Positions 21,419-31,293 of a DNA stretch of 64,000 nt are shown here, piece after piece (within the stretch, counting starts at the first letter, position 1; every line of letters starts with the position of its first letter). A model generated the notes under the pieces. It saw nothing but the letters and a program-made list of their open reading frames with translations. It was not told the origin of the DNA and made no database searches. This stretch comes from Meconema thalassinum. Taxonomy: Eukaryota; Arthropoda; Insecta; Orthoptera; Tettigoniidae. A program made the translations under genes and the position numbers. Location of the stretch: assembly GCA_946902985.2 (NCBI GenBank), contig OX336391.1:71897947-71961946 (forward strand), given 5' to 3'.

Positions 21419-22778
21419 TCATAAGCAAGACATCCCTCTTCGACCAATTGTGAGCACAATAGGTTTTCCAACTTACGCTCTTGCGCAATATCTCAGCAAG
21501 TTGCTTCAGCCGCACTTGAGGCGCACACAGTCTTACATTAGGGATTCAACACACTTCGTCGCAAAATTGTCAACCATCACCGTTCAAACAAATGCTATTT
21601 TCGTGAGTTTTGATGTGGAGTCCTTGTTCACCAGAGTGCCGGTGGACTCAGTCATGTCCCTCATCAAGGATTTGTTTCCTGAGGACATTGCCCGATTATT
21701 CCACCACTGCTTGTGTTTCAGTTATTTCTTGTGGGATGGTAAATTTTACGAGCAGGCTGATGGTATGGCCATGGAAAGTCCACTCTCGCCTGTCGTGGCA
21801 AATTTTTTCATGGAACATTTTGAGGGGGAGGTTATATCTTCGGCGTCTTTCAAACCTGTGATTTGGTGGAGGTATGTGGATGATACGTTCGTGGTGTGGG
21901 AGGAGGGTTCTGAGAAACTGAACCACTTTCTGAACCACCTATATCAGCTGCATCCTTCAATCCACTTCACAATGGTGCTAGAGTCAGGTGGAAGCTTACC
22001 TTTCTTGGATGTTCTTGTGAAGAGGAAGGCGGATGGCTCCATGGGGCACAGCGTTTACCGTAAGCCAACTCACACTAACCGTTATTTACATGCAGACTCC
22101 CACCACCACCCAGCACAAAAACAAGGAATTATAACAACTCTAGCCAAAAGAGCGGAACATATTTGTGAGGCATCAACTCTTCAGGAAGAGTTACATGCGT
22201 TACAAACCATGTTTAAGGGTAATGGCTATAATGAATCCAATATATATAGGTCCCTACATCCCAGAAGGAGGGATAGACAACCTTCTCAGAGCTCCAACGT
22301 GAGGGGAACTGCTTACCTCCCTTTTATTCACAACACCACTGACCGCGTTGCTATGATTCTCCGCAAGCACAAGATAAAAACAATTTTCGGCACCATGAAG
22401 AAAATTGGTCAACGTTTAGCATTAACCAAAGATAAATTGTCCCCAATACTACAACCTGGGGTGTATGAAGTCCCTTGTACTTGCGGAAAAGTCTACATTG
22501 GACAAACAAAACGGTCCATTGCAACTCGTATCAAAGATCATCAAAGGAGCATCCGTCTAAACCAACCTGACAAATCAGCTATAGCTGAACATGCCCTGTG
22601 TTCCGGGCACGATGTATGTTTCAAGAATGCTCATGCGCTTGCCATTGTTAAGCACAACTGGTCTATAATTATAAAGGAGGCAGTTGAAATTCGTAAAAAT
22701 CCCAATAATTTTAACAGAGACACTGGATATCAGCTAAGTGACACTTGGCTACCAGTTATTAAGGATCTAGGAAAATAG
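21419..22778 (+). CDS. Penelope-like element type 2: truncated RT + GIY-YIG, open frame
   Basis: The element sequence starts inside the RT at the IHKQDIPLRPIVS block, so the N-terminus is missing. The frame is open to the TAG at 22776. RT motif A is SFDVESLFTRV, motif B is ADGMAMESPLSP (usual Gly replaced by Glu in MGSP) and the catalytic WWRYVDD lies at 21866-21886. The FLDV and YRKPTHTN thumb-side blocks follow. The C-terminal GIY-YIG has VYEVPC and CGKVYIGQTKR at about 22455-22515. The first ATG is at 21450. It is unlikely to be functional because of the truncation. Confidence 0.87.
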
Positions 22779-22827
22779 TCTCTCCGTTCTTGACCTATTT
22801 CAAATTGTACGTATTCCTCTATGGCGA

Positions 22828-22975
22828 GGACAATATACAATAATATAAGACAAGGAGCTCATGAAGTCAAAGATATGGCATTACACGGAATATGCAAGAT
22901 ACCGACCGTGCTGCGGGCGCTGCCGTACGTGGGCACTGGGTGAACTACCGTTAATATAGAGAGCAGCACCGTACA
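22828..22975 (-). repeat. BEL 3' LTR
   Basis: Matches 28477-28625 with about five substitutions and one indel. On the minus strand it begins TGTACGGTGCTGC. The other end reads ..TATTGTCCTC rather than ..CA, which is unusual. Confidence 0.85.
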
Positions 22976-23123
22976 TGCCGCCCACCTAATTTGTCAAACA
23001 AATTACAAAATTGGTAGCAATTCATAGACACACTTCTCCAACGCAAGTCTCTAGCAACTAACAACAGAAACTGTACAATACAAATATAAGAAACAAAAAG
23101 GAACACAGTACAGAGGTAGTCCT

Positions 23124-24523
23124 TTAAATGAGCTCGTCAGGGAAAAGACTGATCCTTGTCACTGGCCTTTTATAAGACCCTTTGCTTGTCCGCACAGTTA
23201 CTGCACGCACCAAACCATCAATCCCAGGATGAAGCTCTTCAATTATTCCGGTTGGCCATGTGAGGGTGGGGGGGGGGGGGGGGGGGGGGGAGTATTGTCT
23301 TCTTTCAGAAGTACCAGCCTTCCTGCTTTGAGGTTGGGTTGATTCTGAAGCCACTTGGAATGCTGCTGGAGCTGGCCCAAGTAATCAGTTGACCAGCGTT
23401 TCCAGATGAGTCGTCGGCACCGCTGGATCAATTGCCATCTTGAGAGCCGTGCTGATGGCGCTAAGTGACAATCAGGTTCAAGCAAAGAGACTAAGGGCTC
23501 GCCAGTCAAGAAATGACCAGAGGTGAGGAAAGCGTATTCATCAGGACTGTTGGGTATTGCGACGATTGGTCTCGAATTTAAACATGCTTCAATTTGTGTG
23601 AGCAGTGTGGTTATTTCTTCAAAGGTTAGCACAGTGTTACCGGCAACCTTCTTCAGGTGGGTCTTCACTGATTTTATACCTGCTTCCCACAGTCCGCCAA
23701 AGTGAAGGGAGTGAGGAGGTATGTGATGCCAAGGAATTCCTTCTTCAGCTGTGAAGTTCAATACGTTCGTATGATGATCTTCTGTCCGGATGAAGCGTGG
23801 CAATTCATCTAATTTCCTTCTTGCTCCGGTAAAGCACGTGCCATTGTCACTGTACATGTGACTGCAACGGCCACGTCTTGAAATGAATCTTCTTAAGGCG
23901 GCAATAAACGCCTCCGTGGATAGATCACTGACGGCCTCAATGTGTACTGCCTTGGTCGCCATGCACACAAACAATGCTATGTAGCATTTCTTCTGAGTTT
24001 TACTTCGTGGATTTCCATATTTCACATGCAGCGGACCTCCATAGTCCACACCACAATGAGAGAATGGCTTGATAGGGGTCACTCGAGGCTTAGGCAATTG
24101 TCCCATGAGTTGACTGGTGTCATTGGTCTTCGCTCGGAAGCATGTTACACAACTGCGGATCACCTGCCTGATAGCAGATCGGCCATTGGTTATCCACCAC
24201 CGTTGCCGCAACGAAGCTAAGATAAGTTTGCTTCCTGCGTGCAGAAGTCGTATGTGTTCATTCCAAATAAGCAATTTCGAGACATGATGCTTAGGTGGTA
24301 GTATCAATGGATGTTTTTGTTCAAATGATGCTTCAGCATTCTCTAGCCTGCCGCCCACCCTCAATAGATTGTCAATATCTAGGAAAGGGTGCAGAGTGAG
24401 GAGTTTGCTCTGAAGTGACACTGCGTTCTTTTTATGTAGATTATGAATCTCCTGACTGTACGAACAATGCTGAACGATGCGAATGATTGCTGTCAGACTA
24501 TCGCGAAGTTCGGCAGTAGTCAA
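23124..24523 (-). pseudogene. BEL integrase region
   Basis: The zinc module H..H..C..C (HIRLLHAGSK ... CVTCFR) is followed by the D,D,E core: HCGVDYGGP, MYSDNGTCF, and LWEAGIKS. All three acidic residues are kept. The C-terminal tail (LTWPTGIIEELHPG, RPVTRISLFP) is in another frame, because a G23 run (23268-23290) interrupts the coding sequence and reads as polyproline. The integrase joins element cDNA to the host chromosome. Confidence 0.9.
23268..23290. repeat. G23 homopolymer inside the BEL integrase
   Basis: Twenty-three G residues (C on the coding strand) replace what should be a short Pro-containing linker and shift the frame. The length is likely to vary, and the base count should be treated with caution. 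Confidence 0.85.
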
Positions 24524-24555
24524 AGGTCCATGCCGTCTTGCTGCTGCATCCTGCT

Positions 24556-26522
24556 TTAGATTGTGAAAAAAAAACTGAGAATGTAAGCAACTATTTTGTG
24601 TAGTTTAGTCCAGCTGGAAAAACGGATGAAAATGTTATCTGCATTGTGATTACTCGCCACGAAACACATTCTTACTCCTCGTTGTTCAGGAATTTCGGTT
24701 GGTCGAACAGTGGTAAGTTCAGGCCAGGTTGAAGGATCCGTAATCAGCCAAACGGGCCCCGCCCACCAAGCTCGATTGCTTCGAAGTCGATGTGGCTCAG
24801 TTCCCCTGGAGATAATATCTGATGGTTTGTCCTGTGATGAGACATGGTTCCAATCTTGCTGAGACGTCAGTTTGTGAATTTCCGACACCCTGTTGGCCAC
24901 ATATGTTTTCCAATCCAGGCTAGAACAACAGTGGAGTCTGTCCAATAATATCGTCGACATGAATGTAACTTAAGGGCCTCAATCACCCTTTCCATTAGTC
25001 TGCTCAGAAGTAGTGCGCCATTCAACTCCAGTCTTGGAAGCGACACTTTCTTCAAAGGGGCTACTCTAGATTTTGAACAAAGTAAATGAACGGAGATTGT
25101 TCCATTGGAGTTGATGCAACGTAGATAAACGCATGCACCGTAGGCTCTTTCTGACGCATCAGCAAACCCGTGAAGTTCAACATTGGCATTCATGCCGACT
25201 GCTGTTACCCTCCGTGGTACATGAATTTCATTTAGTTTAGGGAGCTGCTGATGTATCTGTTTCCATTGTGTCTCAAGTTCTGAGGGCAATATGTCATCCC
25301 AATCCAGGTGTTGTTGCCAAAGAACTTGTATAAACAACTTGCATTGAACAATTACAGGCCCTATGAGTCTCAATGAATCATAAATGGACGCTACATTGGC
25401 TAACACTGATCTCTTTGTCCAAGTCACATTATTGCAGTTGAGGGCCCCCACTGAGAATTGAAATGAGTCACGACTCGAATGCCACAACAAACCAAGAGTT
25501 TTTTCGGCGCCATCTTCAAAGGGAAGACTGCATGACACCTGGCTCTCGCGAAGTGTTGATGGGATGGCTTCCAAAATATCAGGATTGTTGGATCGCCATT
25601 TACGGATGGGAAATTCTCCGGTTTTCAGGAGCGATGTGAGGTCTTTGTATAATTGGATGGCTTCTGCAATGGTATCTAACCCTGCCAAAAGATCATCAAC
25701 GTAGAAGTCTCTTTTGGTAACTTTGGCTGCTGTAGGGTATATGTCTTGACCATCGAGTGCCACCTGCAGTAAACAACGGGTAGCTAGATAAGGAGCCGCT
25801 GAAGTACCATAGGTTACTGTAGTCAATCGGTACATATCCAGTTGTTGTTTCTGAGAACTGCGCCATAAGATTCTCTGGAAGTCTTGATCAGCTTCATGAA
25901 TCTGGATCTGTCGGTACATCTTCCCAATATCTGCTGTTAGCGCATACTTGTGTGTACGGAAGCGAAGAACGATCGAGAACAGATCCTGCCGAACAGTTGG
26001 CCCAACCAACATCACGTCATTCAGGGAGATCGACGAAGTAGTTTTAGCCGACGCATCGTAGACAACTCTGACCTTGGTAGTGCTGCTCGTAGCCTTGATT
26101 ACCGCGTGATGAGGCATGTAATAAGCAGGTTTCTGCTGGTCACTAGGATCGACAAGTTCCATGTGTCCTAGTTGTAAATATTCGTTCATGAATTTGATAT
26201 ACTCGTTCTTCAGGTCAGGTTGTCGATGCAATTTCCTCTCTATAAAGCCAAAGCTCCTCCTGGCATTGTCAAAGGAGTCACCAAGTTCTCCTACTCATTG
26301 CCGAAGTGGTAGTCTCACTATGAACCTGCCCGACTCATCGCGCGTGAAGGACTTCTGAAAGTGTTCCTCGCATTGACTTTCTTCCTTGGAATGGCTACGA
26401 GTCGTAAGCTCTTCCTGTTCCCCAAAGCGTTCCACCTGTGTGTGCAAGGTTTCAGCCGAGGACAACAATGATGTTGTTCCTTTCTTACGTTGTTGAACTG
26501 AGTCCAGATAGCACCCAACCAA
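24556..26522 (-). pseudogene. BEL reverse transcriptase and RNase H region
   Basis: The RT begins near 26522, has an in-frame TGA at about 26294, and is then open from 26231 to 24867. It shows KVRVVYDASAK, LTADIGKMYRQI (motif A), TYGTSAAPYLA (motif B) and FYVDDLLAG. The RNase H follows, with HGFADASERAYGA and YWTDSTVVLAW. A frameshift near 24900 moves the frame to a stretch ending SSQDKPSDIISRG (24960-24556). A further shift lies at a T-run near 24565-24573 before the integrase. These match BEL/Pao family features closely. Confidence 0.92.
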
Positions 26523-27066
26523 GTTGTGTGTTTTGAAGAGTAGAGTAACAACCCCTAGATTGTTGTTCAGGTCTTAAGAGTTCAAAGAATATAGTAGCAG
26601 CTAACAGTAGATCTATCTCTTTGGGCTGGTAGAAATTTGGGTCAGCTAATCGAATGTTGACGAGCAGTTGCCAGTCCTCGTAATCTATTCTAGATGAAGG
26701 CAGTGGATCAGTAATCTGACGCAGGACAGAACATACTATATGCCGACTATAAGTACTAACTCTCGACTCTATCTGAAGTTGACAGAAGTATGAGGATTCA
26801 GTCGCTCGCGTGCTGCTGATACCATTTATAGGTATCGAATGACGATTCAGTTTGATACCCAAACGGTCTACTAAGTCTCGAGACACGAAGTTCATCTGTG
26901 ATGCACTGTCTAATAGTGCTCGACATTGATGCATTTGACCTCTGCTATCCGTAATGTTAACATTGGCAGCTGATAACAATACTTCATTGTGAGGACATGC
27001 GCTTCTGACAGAACAATATGCTTCCTGCTGGATTGCATTTAGTACCGGGGTAGCAGTACTGTTCAT
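26485..27066 (-). pseudogene. BEL aspartic protease region
   Basis: Contains the retroviral-type protease site ALLDSASQMNFVS (DSA in place of DTG/DSG, common in BEL elements) and the flanking domain found before BEL RTs (YEDWQLLVNIRLADP, IDLLLAA). A frame change separates it from gag at about 27065 and from the RT at about 26520. Confidence 0.85.
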
Positions 27067-28232
27067 ATTCTGATATGTAACAATGTGTGGTGACGTTTAT
27101 TACATGTTCTGCAGTTGCCTGAGTTGCAATTATTGGCTACATGGTCACTTCTCAAGCAATTGAAACAAAGATTATGTTCCCTCACAACACCTACCCGGCT
27201 ATTTACGTCCATGCACTTAAATTTGGGGCATTTATGCAGACTGTGAGATGTCTTACATAGCACACAATAAGGTGACGTGGTGACGAAAGTTCGGTGTGGT
27301 CCCCTTGAACTTGTACCATGCCTGACCTCATCTTGTGTTACAGCAGCTGACTTGTTGGACGTGACTATTTCTAAAGTTTGGCAATTGTTTTCCAAGAATT
27401 GAATTAAGTCCTTCAAGCTGGCGTGCGTTTTATTTGACGTACCGTTCTCCCATTGCTTCCTGAGATTGAGACTGATTCTCTCCAAAACTAAGTGCGACAG
27501 CATGAGGTCATGTAAAGGCGTTTCGATTTTTAAAGCTTCTATGGCATTTAAGTTGCTGCTAAGTTGATTTATTAGCAAACGCAACTCCTTAGGAGAATCG
27601 TGCTTTGCATTAGGGAGTGACAACAATTCCTTGATGTGGAGATCTGATATAACTTAAGTCTGGGATTGTGATACCGACTGCGTATCAATTCCCAGGCGAC
27701 CTTGAAGTTATCATGTGAAATTGGTAAATTTTCAATGAGGTGGTGAGGTTCCCCAGACAAGCATGATAGAAGATAATAGTATCTTTGAATGTCTGTGATT
27801 GTTTCATTATTGATGATCAGCGCTACAAAGGTGTCATAGAAATGCATGAAATCTTGTAGAGCGCCATTGAACTTGGGTAGTGAAATAGTTGGAAGTTTTA
27901 GTGCACAACAATTGCTCACGTTATCACTATTTACAGGCGGAGGTGGGTGTGTATGTTCGGGGCACAATAGCGTTTCCATTTTTGACTTAATGTCCAAGCA
28001 TAAATCATCAAAGGCTGCTCTATCTAGATCATGTGATTCGTTTTCAGCATCATCGATTTCCAATTGTATCTGAATGTCATTATACTCATCCATTAAACTC
28101 GCCAATGATTCCTTCCTAACCTTTATATCGTTAAAATTCCCACCTGCAAATTCATTCACGAATGCACTTAAGCAAGTCACGCGAGATTTGATGACTGCTC
28201 TTTGTCAATACACGTTTTTGATTGTTATCCAT
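27063..28232 (-). pseudogene. BEL gag region with zinc knuckles
   Basis: The N-terminal half has the BEL gag domain (LPKFNGALQDFMHFYDTF, YYYLLSCLSGEPHHLIE). The second half has paired knuckles CFNCLRSDHVANNC and CRTCNKRHH. A frameshift near 27610 separates the halves. The true start is unclear. An ATG at 28232 reads into a stop after about 26 codons because of another frame change, and the good frame is open from 28180. Confidence 0.85.
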
Positions 28233-28476
28233 GATGACCAGGTAAGAAAAGGACAAAGGAAATGTAGAACCAGATTGTACTTACTGGTGTAGTTCTGTGC
28301 TCTCTATCTCAACCAAGTTAGCTATTTTCATACATGGTTACGTAGTTCACCTATGTCCGGCAATCGGAAGGACCTAAAAATGTTATGTGCAAACATTCTT
28401 TCTGGTAGCTTCTAAGGGAATTCCACATTTACTTAATTACGACGTTTATTATCTTAAAACTAACTGGAACATAAGA

Positions 28477-28625
28477 GGACAATATACAATAATATAAGAC
28501 AAGGAGCTCATGAAGTCAAAGAGATGGCATTACACGGAATGCGCAAGATACCCGACCGTGCTGCGGGTACTGCCGTACGTGGGCACTGGGTGAACTACCG
28601 TTAATATAGAGAGCAGCACCGTACA
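28477..28625 (-). repeat. BEL 5' LTR
   Basis: See the 3' LTR entry. Includes CTCTATATTAACGG, a possible TATA element on the minus strand. Confidence 0.85.
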
Positions 28626-29944
28626 TATATATTTATAAAATACATGTAAGCTTTTGAACTTACGGTGGCTTTGGGGTCTGGGGACCGTGAGACGCAATGA
28701 CATGTCGAGCTTTTCCGTAAGTCACCAGGAAGGAACGAACGAAGGAACAGAACTGAAACCTCGAATCGCCGAGTGTGTTATGCTACTTTCACATACATGC
28801 TATAGCCGAGGTTCTGGGTTGCCAGGAGTCAAACTCCGTCACTGTCTGTGTGGCGAGAGAGAAGAAGTGGACAGAGGAAGCTCCATGGCGCTCCTTTAAT
28901 ACCCGCGAGTGACGTAGCGCACTTTCGGTTGTGCTGTAACACGACGCACGCTAAAAGAACGACTGCGTCTTGAACCAGTGACTTCAATTAACGGCGTTAC
29001 AGTAATAAGCACACTCTCCAACTGGAGCCGACAGGGTTTGAGAGAATGTTTGATGCCGACTTTGCTGTTTCCACACATCTGCAATGCAAACTCCAGCATA
29101 CAACTTGCTCCACGCTGGGATGAGATAGCGAGCAGTTTTGAAATGGGATGCTGTTCGATCAAACCAAGCAAAAACCTTGTTCCCGATTCAGTTTTTTTTT
29201 TCGGGTTCTGGAAAGTAGTTAACAACCACAGCGATCATAACAGAGTTTTTGTCACTTGCAGCGCAAAAACGTAGTCGGAAAAACTTTAAAACCTGACGAA
29301 AATGGAAATGAGAGTGAACCGAAATAGTACAATTTTTCCAGGCAAAAAAGAAAGTAGGCTAGAACCACAAGGTCAATGCAGCACTCTGTTGCCACTTGCA
29401 CAGAGAGATAACACTCCAGAATCGAGAAGCAGGGGTAGTAAGGCTAAAATAGCGAAAGAGGAGAGTCGAGAGCCCCTGGCCTCAGGGTTCCGTATCCGCT
29501 CTACTGATGAATGAATAATAGTTGAACATCTAGAGTGTGTAGTGGGTATGGTACAACTCAGCAGATAAGGACAAGCTAACTGCATGGTTTTTATGAACAA
29601 CGAACAGTGTCAGTGTATAAGTTGATCAAAAAGAATCCGTTTGGAGTCGTTGCTGCAGCGTATATACAACGCAGCGCCTCCGATGATGGTATATAAGCAC
29701 TGAAACGTAGACAAGGGATAAGTGTGGCAGTCGAGTCTTGCCGAAGTGCGTGCATAGAATGCAGCAATGAGAAGTATGGCGACGTTATTACCAATGTGTC
29801 CAAACAGGACTAACGTGCTGTCATTCTATTTCTTTGTTGCCGAATGACAAATACGCGTGAACATCCATCGGGGAATGACGAAAGTGTACGTGGCAGCATG
29901 ACTCTCGAAAGCCACCGTTGTGACTTCTCAATTCAATATGATCT
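28626..29944. other. Unassigned sequence
   Basis: No gene or element could be named. The longest minus-strand open frame (29225-28896, 109 codons) has no recognisable motif. GC content is higher than the surroundings between 28640 and 29170, which may indicate an unrecognised repeat. Confidence 0.5.
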
Positions 29945-30660
29945 TTTCCACAAGTCCCGCCTAAACAATGTCTAGTTCTCTACCAGACCTTACTACACAA
30001 TGTGTACTTCTCGACAGGTCCTGCCTACCCAATGTGTACTTCCCTAAAAGTTCTGCCTAACCAATGTGTACTTCTCTACAAGTCCTTCCTACCTACTGTG
30101 TACTTCTTTATAAGTCCTGTGCGTGGCTCAGCGTAACGATCTCGCTTATTGGGCCCAAGTATGCGCAAATGCGAGGGAGTCGTATCAGTAGGTTTACTGG
30201 CATGTTTAAGAATCCCTCCGGGTTAAAATTCGGCACCCTGGCGTACCTAAAATCCGCAGATGTTAAAAGGGGCGTAAAACAAATTACATTAATATTATTA
30301 TATCTACAAGTCCTGCCTACCCACTGTGTACTTATCTACAAGTCCTGCCTACCCACTGTGTACTTATCTACAAGACCCGGTCACCCAATGTATACTCTAA
30401 TGTATACTCTACACATGCTGCCAACCCAAATGTATACTTCGCTACAATTCCTGCTTACACAATGTGTACTTCTCCAAACGTCGTGTACTTCTCTACAAGT
30501 CTGTCTACCAAATATGTACGCCTTTACAAGAATTATCTACCAAGTATGTTATTTTCTACAAGTCCTGCTTACACAATATCTACTTCTCTAATAGTCCTGC
30601 CTACTCAACGTCTATTTTTCTACAAGTCCTGCCTTCGCAATGTGTACACTTCTACCCAAA
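29945..30660 (+). repeat. 32-bp minisatellite, degenerate
   Basis: The unit resembles CTACAAGTCCTGCCTACCCA plus CTGTGTACTTAT. About 18 copies were counted by eye, with two adjacent perfect ones at about 30302-30365. Open frames that cross it are repeat artefacts. It is interrupted at about 30121-30305 by a SINE-like insertion. Confidence 0.85.
30121..30305 (+). mobile_element. SINE-like insertion in the minisatellite
   Basis: Starts GCGTGGCTCAGCGTAACG (A-box-like). It carries the GGCATGTTTAAGAATCCC and GGGCGTAAAACAAATTACATT segments typical of tRNA-SINE bodies, and ends in an ATTATTAT tail. The neighbouring AAGTCCTG on both sides may be a target duplication or just the minisatellite unit. 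Confidence 0.55.
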
Positions 30661-31089
30661 CAAGGCACCCAGCAACATCCACTGGGAAATTTGAAGGTGC
30701 TGGGATATTATTCCGTGTTCTCACAAGCTATGATGTGTTATCCTACAAAATCCATTATGTGGTATTATGTTCGTGCCTGGCAAATATCTAAAATATTCCT
30801 TGGTATTATCATTTGTTGTATTTTCCTAGTAGTAGGAATCTGTTTACCCATTTTGATTACGGTTACAGAAGAAACATTTGGGGCTGAGGACACAGTGGGG
30901 AAGTTTGAACAATGGATGATTCTTACAAAACTCATTCACATTCTTATCACTGCGCCATGTGTATTTCTTCCAGGCATATTTACACAAGACAGAAAGAGCT
31001 CGCATCAACAGACAGACATACGTTTCTTAAATACATCAAGACAAAAATATCACAGAACTACAATGGATAATTTGTGGGCTGCTAAATAG
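30640..31089 (+). CDS. Unidentified ORF with two hydrophobic segments
   Basis: The open frame has 149 codons, of which about the first 20 come from the minisatellite edge. The rest is non-repetitive. It has one strong membrane-like segment (FLGIIICCIFLVVGICLPIL, about residues 53-72) and a weaker one (LIHILITAPCVFLPGIF). It ends KYHRTTMDNLWAAK. No family was recognised. It could be part of a host exon or chance; the absence of homologous copies in the window argues against a transposon. Confidence 0.25.
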   Translation: MCTLLPKQGTQQHPLGNLKVLGYYSVFSQAMMCYPTKSIMWYYVRAWQISKIFLGIIICCIFLVVGICLPILITVTEETFGAEDTVGKFEQWMILTKLIHILITAPCVFLPGIFTQDRKSSHQQTDIRFLNTSRQKYHRTTMDNLWAAK

Positions 31090-31240
31090 AAAGTTAATAT
31101 CAATACAATCTACTTCCATGAAGAGACACAGTCAATGAGAGACACTTCTGAAGTTGCAATCAAATCTTATTACAATCCAAAACTTACAGTTATGCCCATT
31201 TAAAGCGATAAATTCTGTATTTTGTAGGTTGAACACTTAC

Positions 31241-31293
31241 TCATTTAAATGACTGCCAACACTTTCTTGTTCCTGGGATTCTTCTTTCACGTC
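31241..31293 (-). CDS. Host gene exon D
   Basis: 53 nt between acceptor GTCTTATCCCCAG and donor GTAAGTG. It encodes DVKEESQEQESVGSHLN plus two bases, so the next exon must begin in phase 2. No such exon was identified to the left. Confidence 0.5.

Larger units (their letters stand above)
22828..28625 (-). mobile_element. BEL/Pao LTR retrotransposon, degenerate
   Basis: About 5.8 kb on the minus strand between two direct repeats of about 148 bp. Gene order read on the minus strand is gag (with zinc knuckles), aspartic protease, RT, RNase H, integrase, as in BEL/Pao. At least five frame changes and one in-frame stop are seen. No matching target duplication was found. The left end abuts the 3' end of the type 2 Penelope piece. 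Confidence 0.92.

Noticed and set aside
23243..23300. Proline-rich C-terminus of the integrase
   Set aside because: It is the translation of the G23 run, not a protein feature; the true tail continues in another frame.
30064..30591. Long plus-strand ORF (175 codons)
   Set aside because: It is a Cys/Leu/Tyr-rich translation of the 32-bp minisatellite and crosses a SINE-like insertion.
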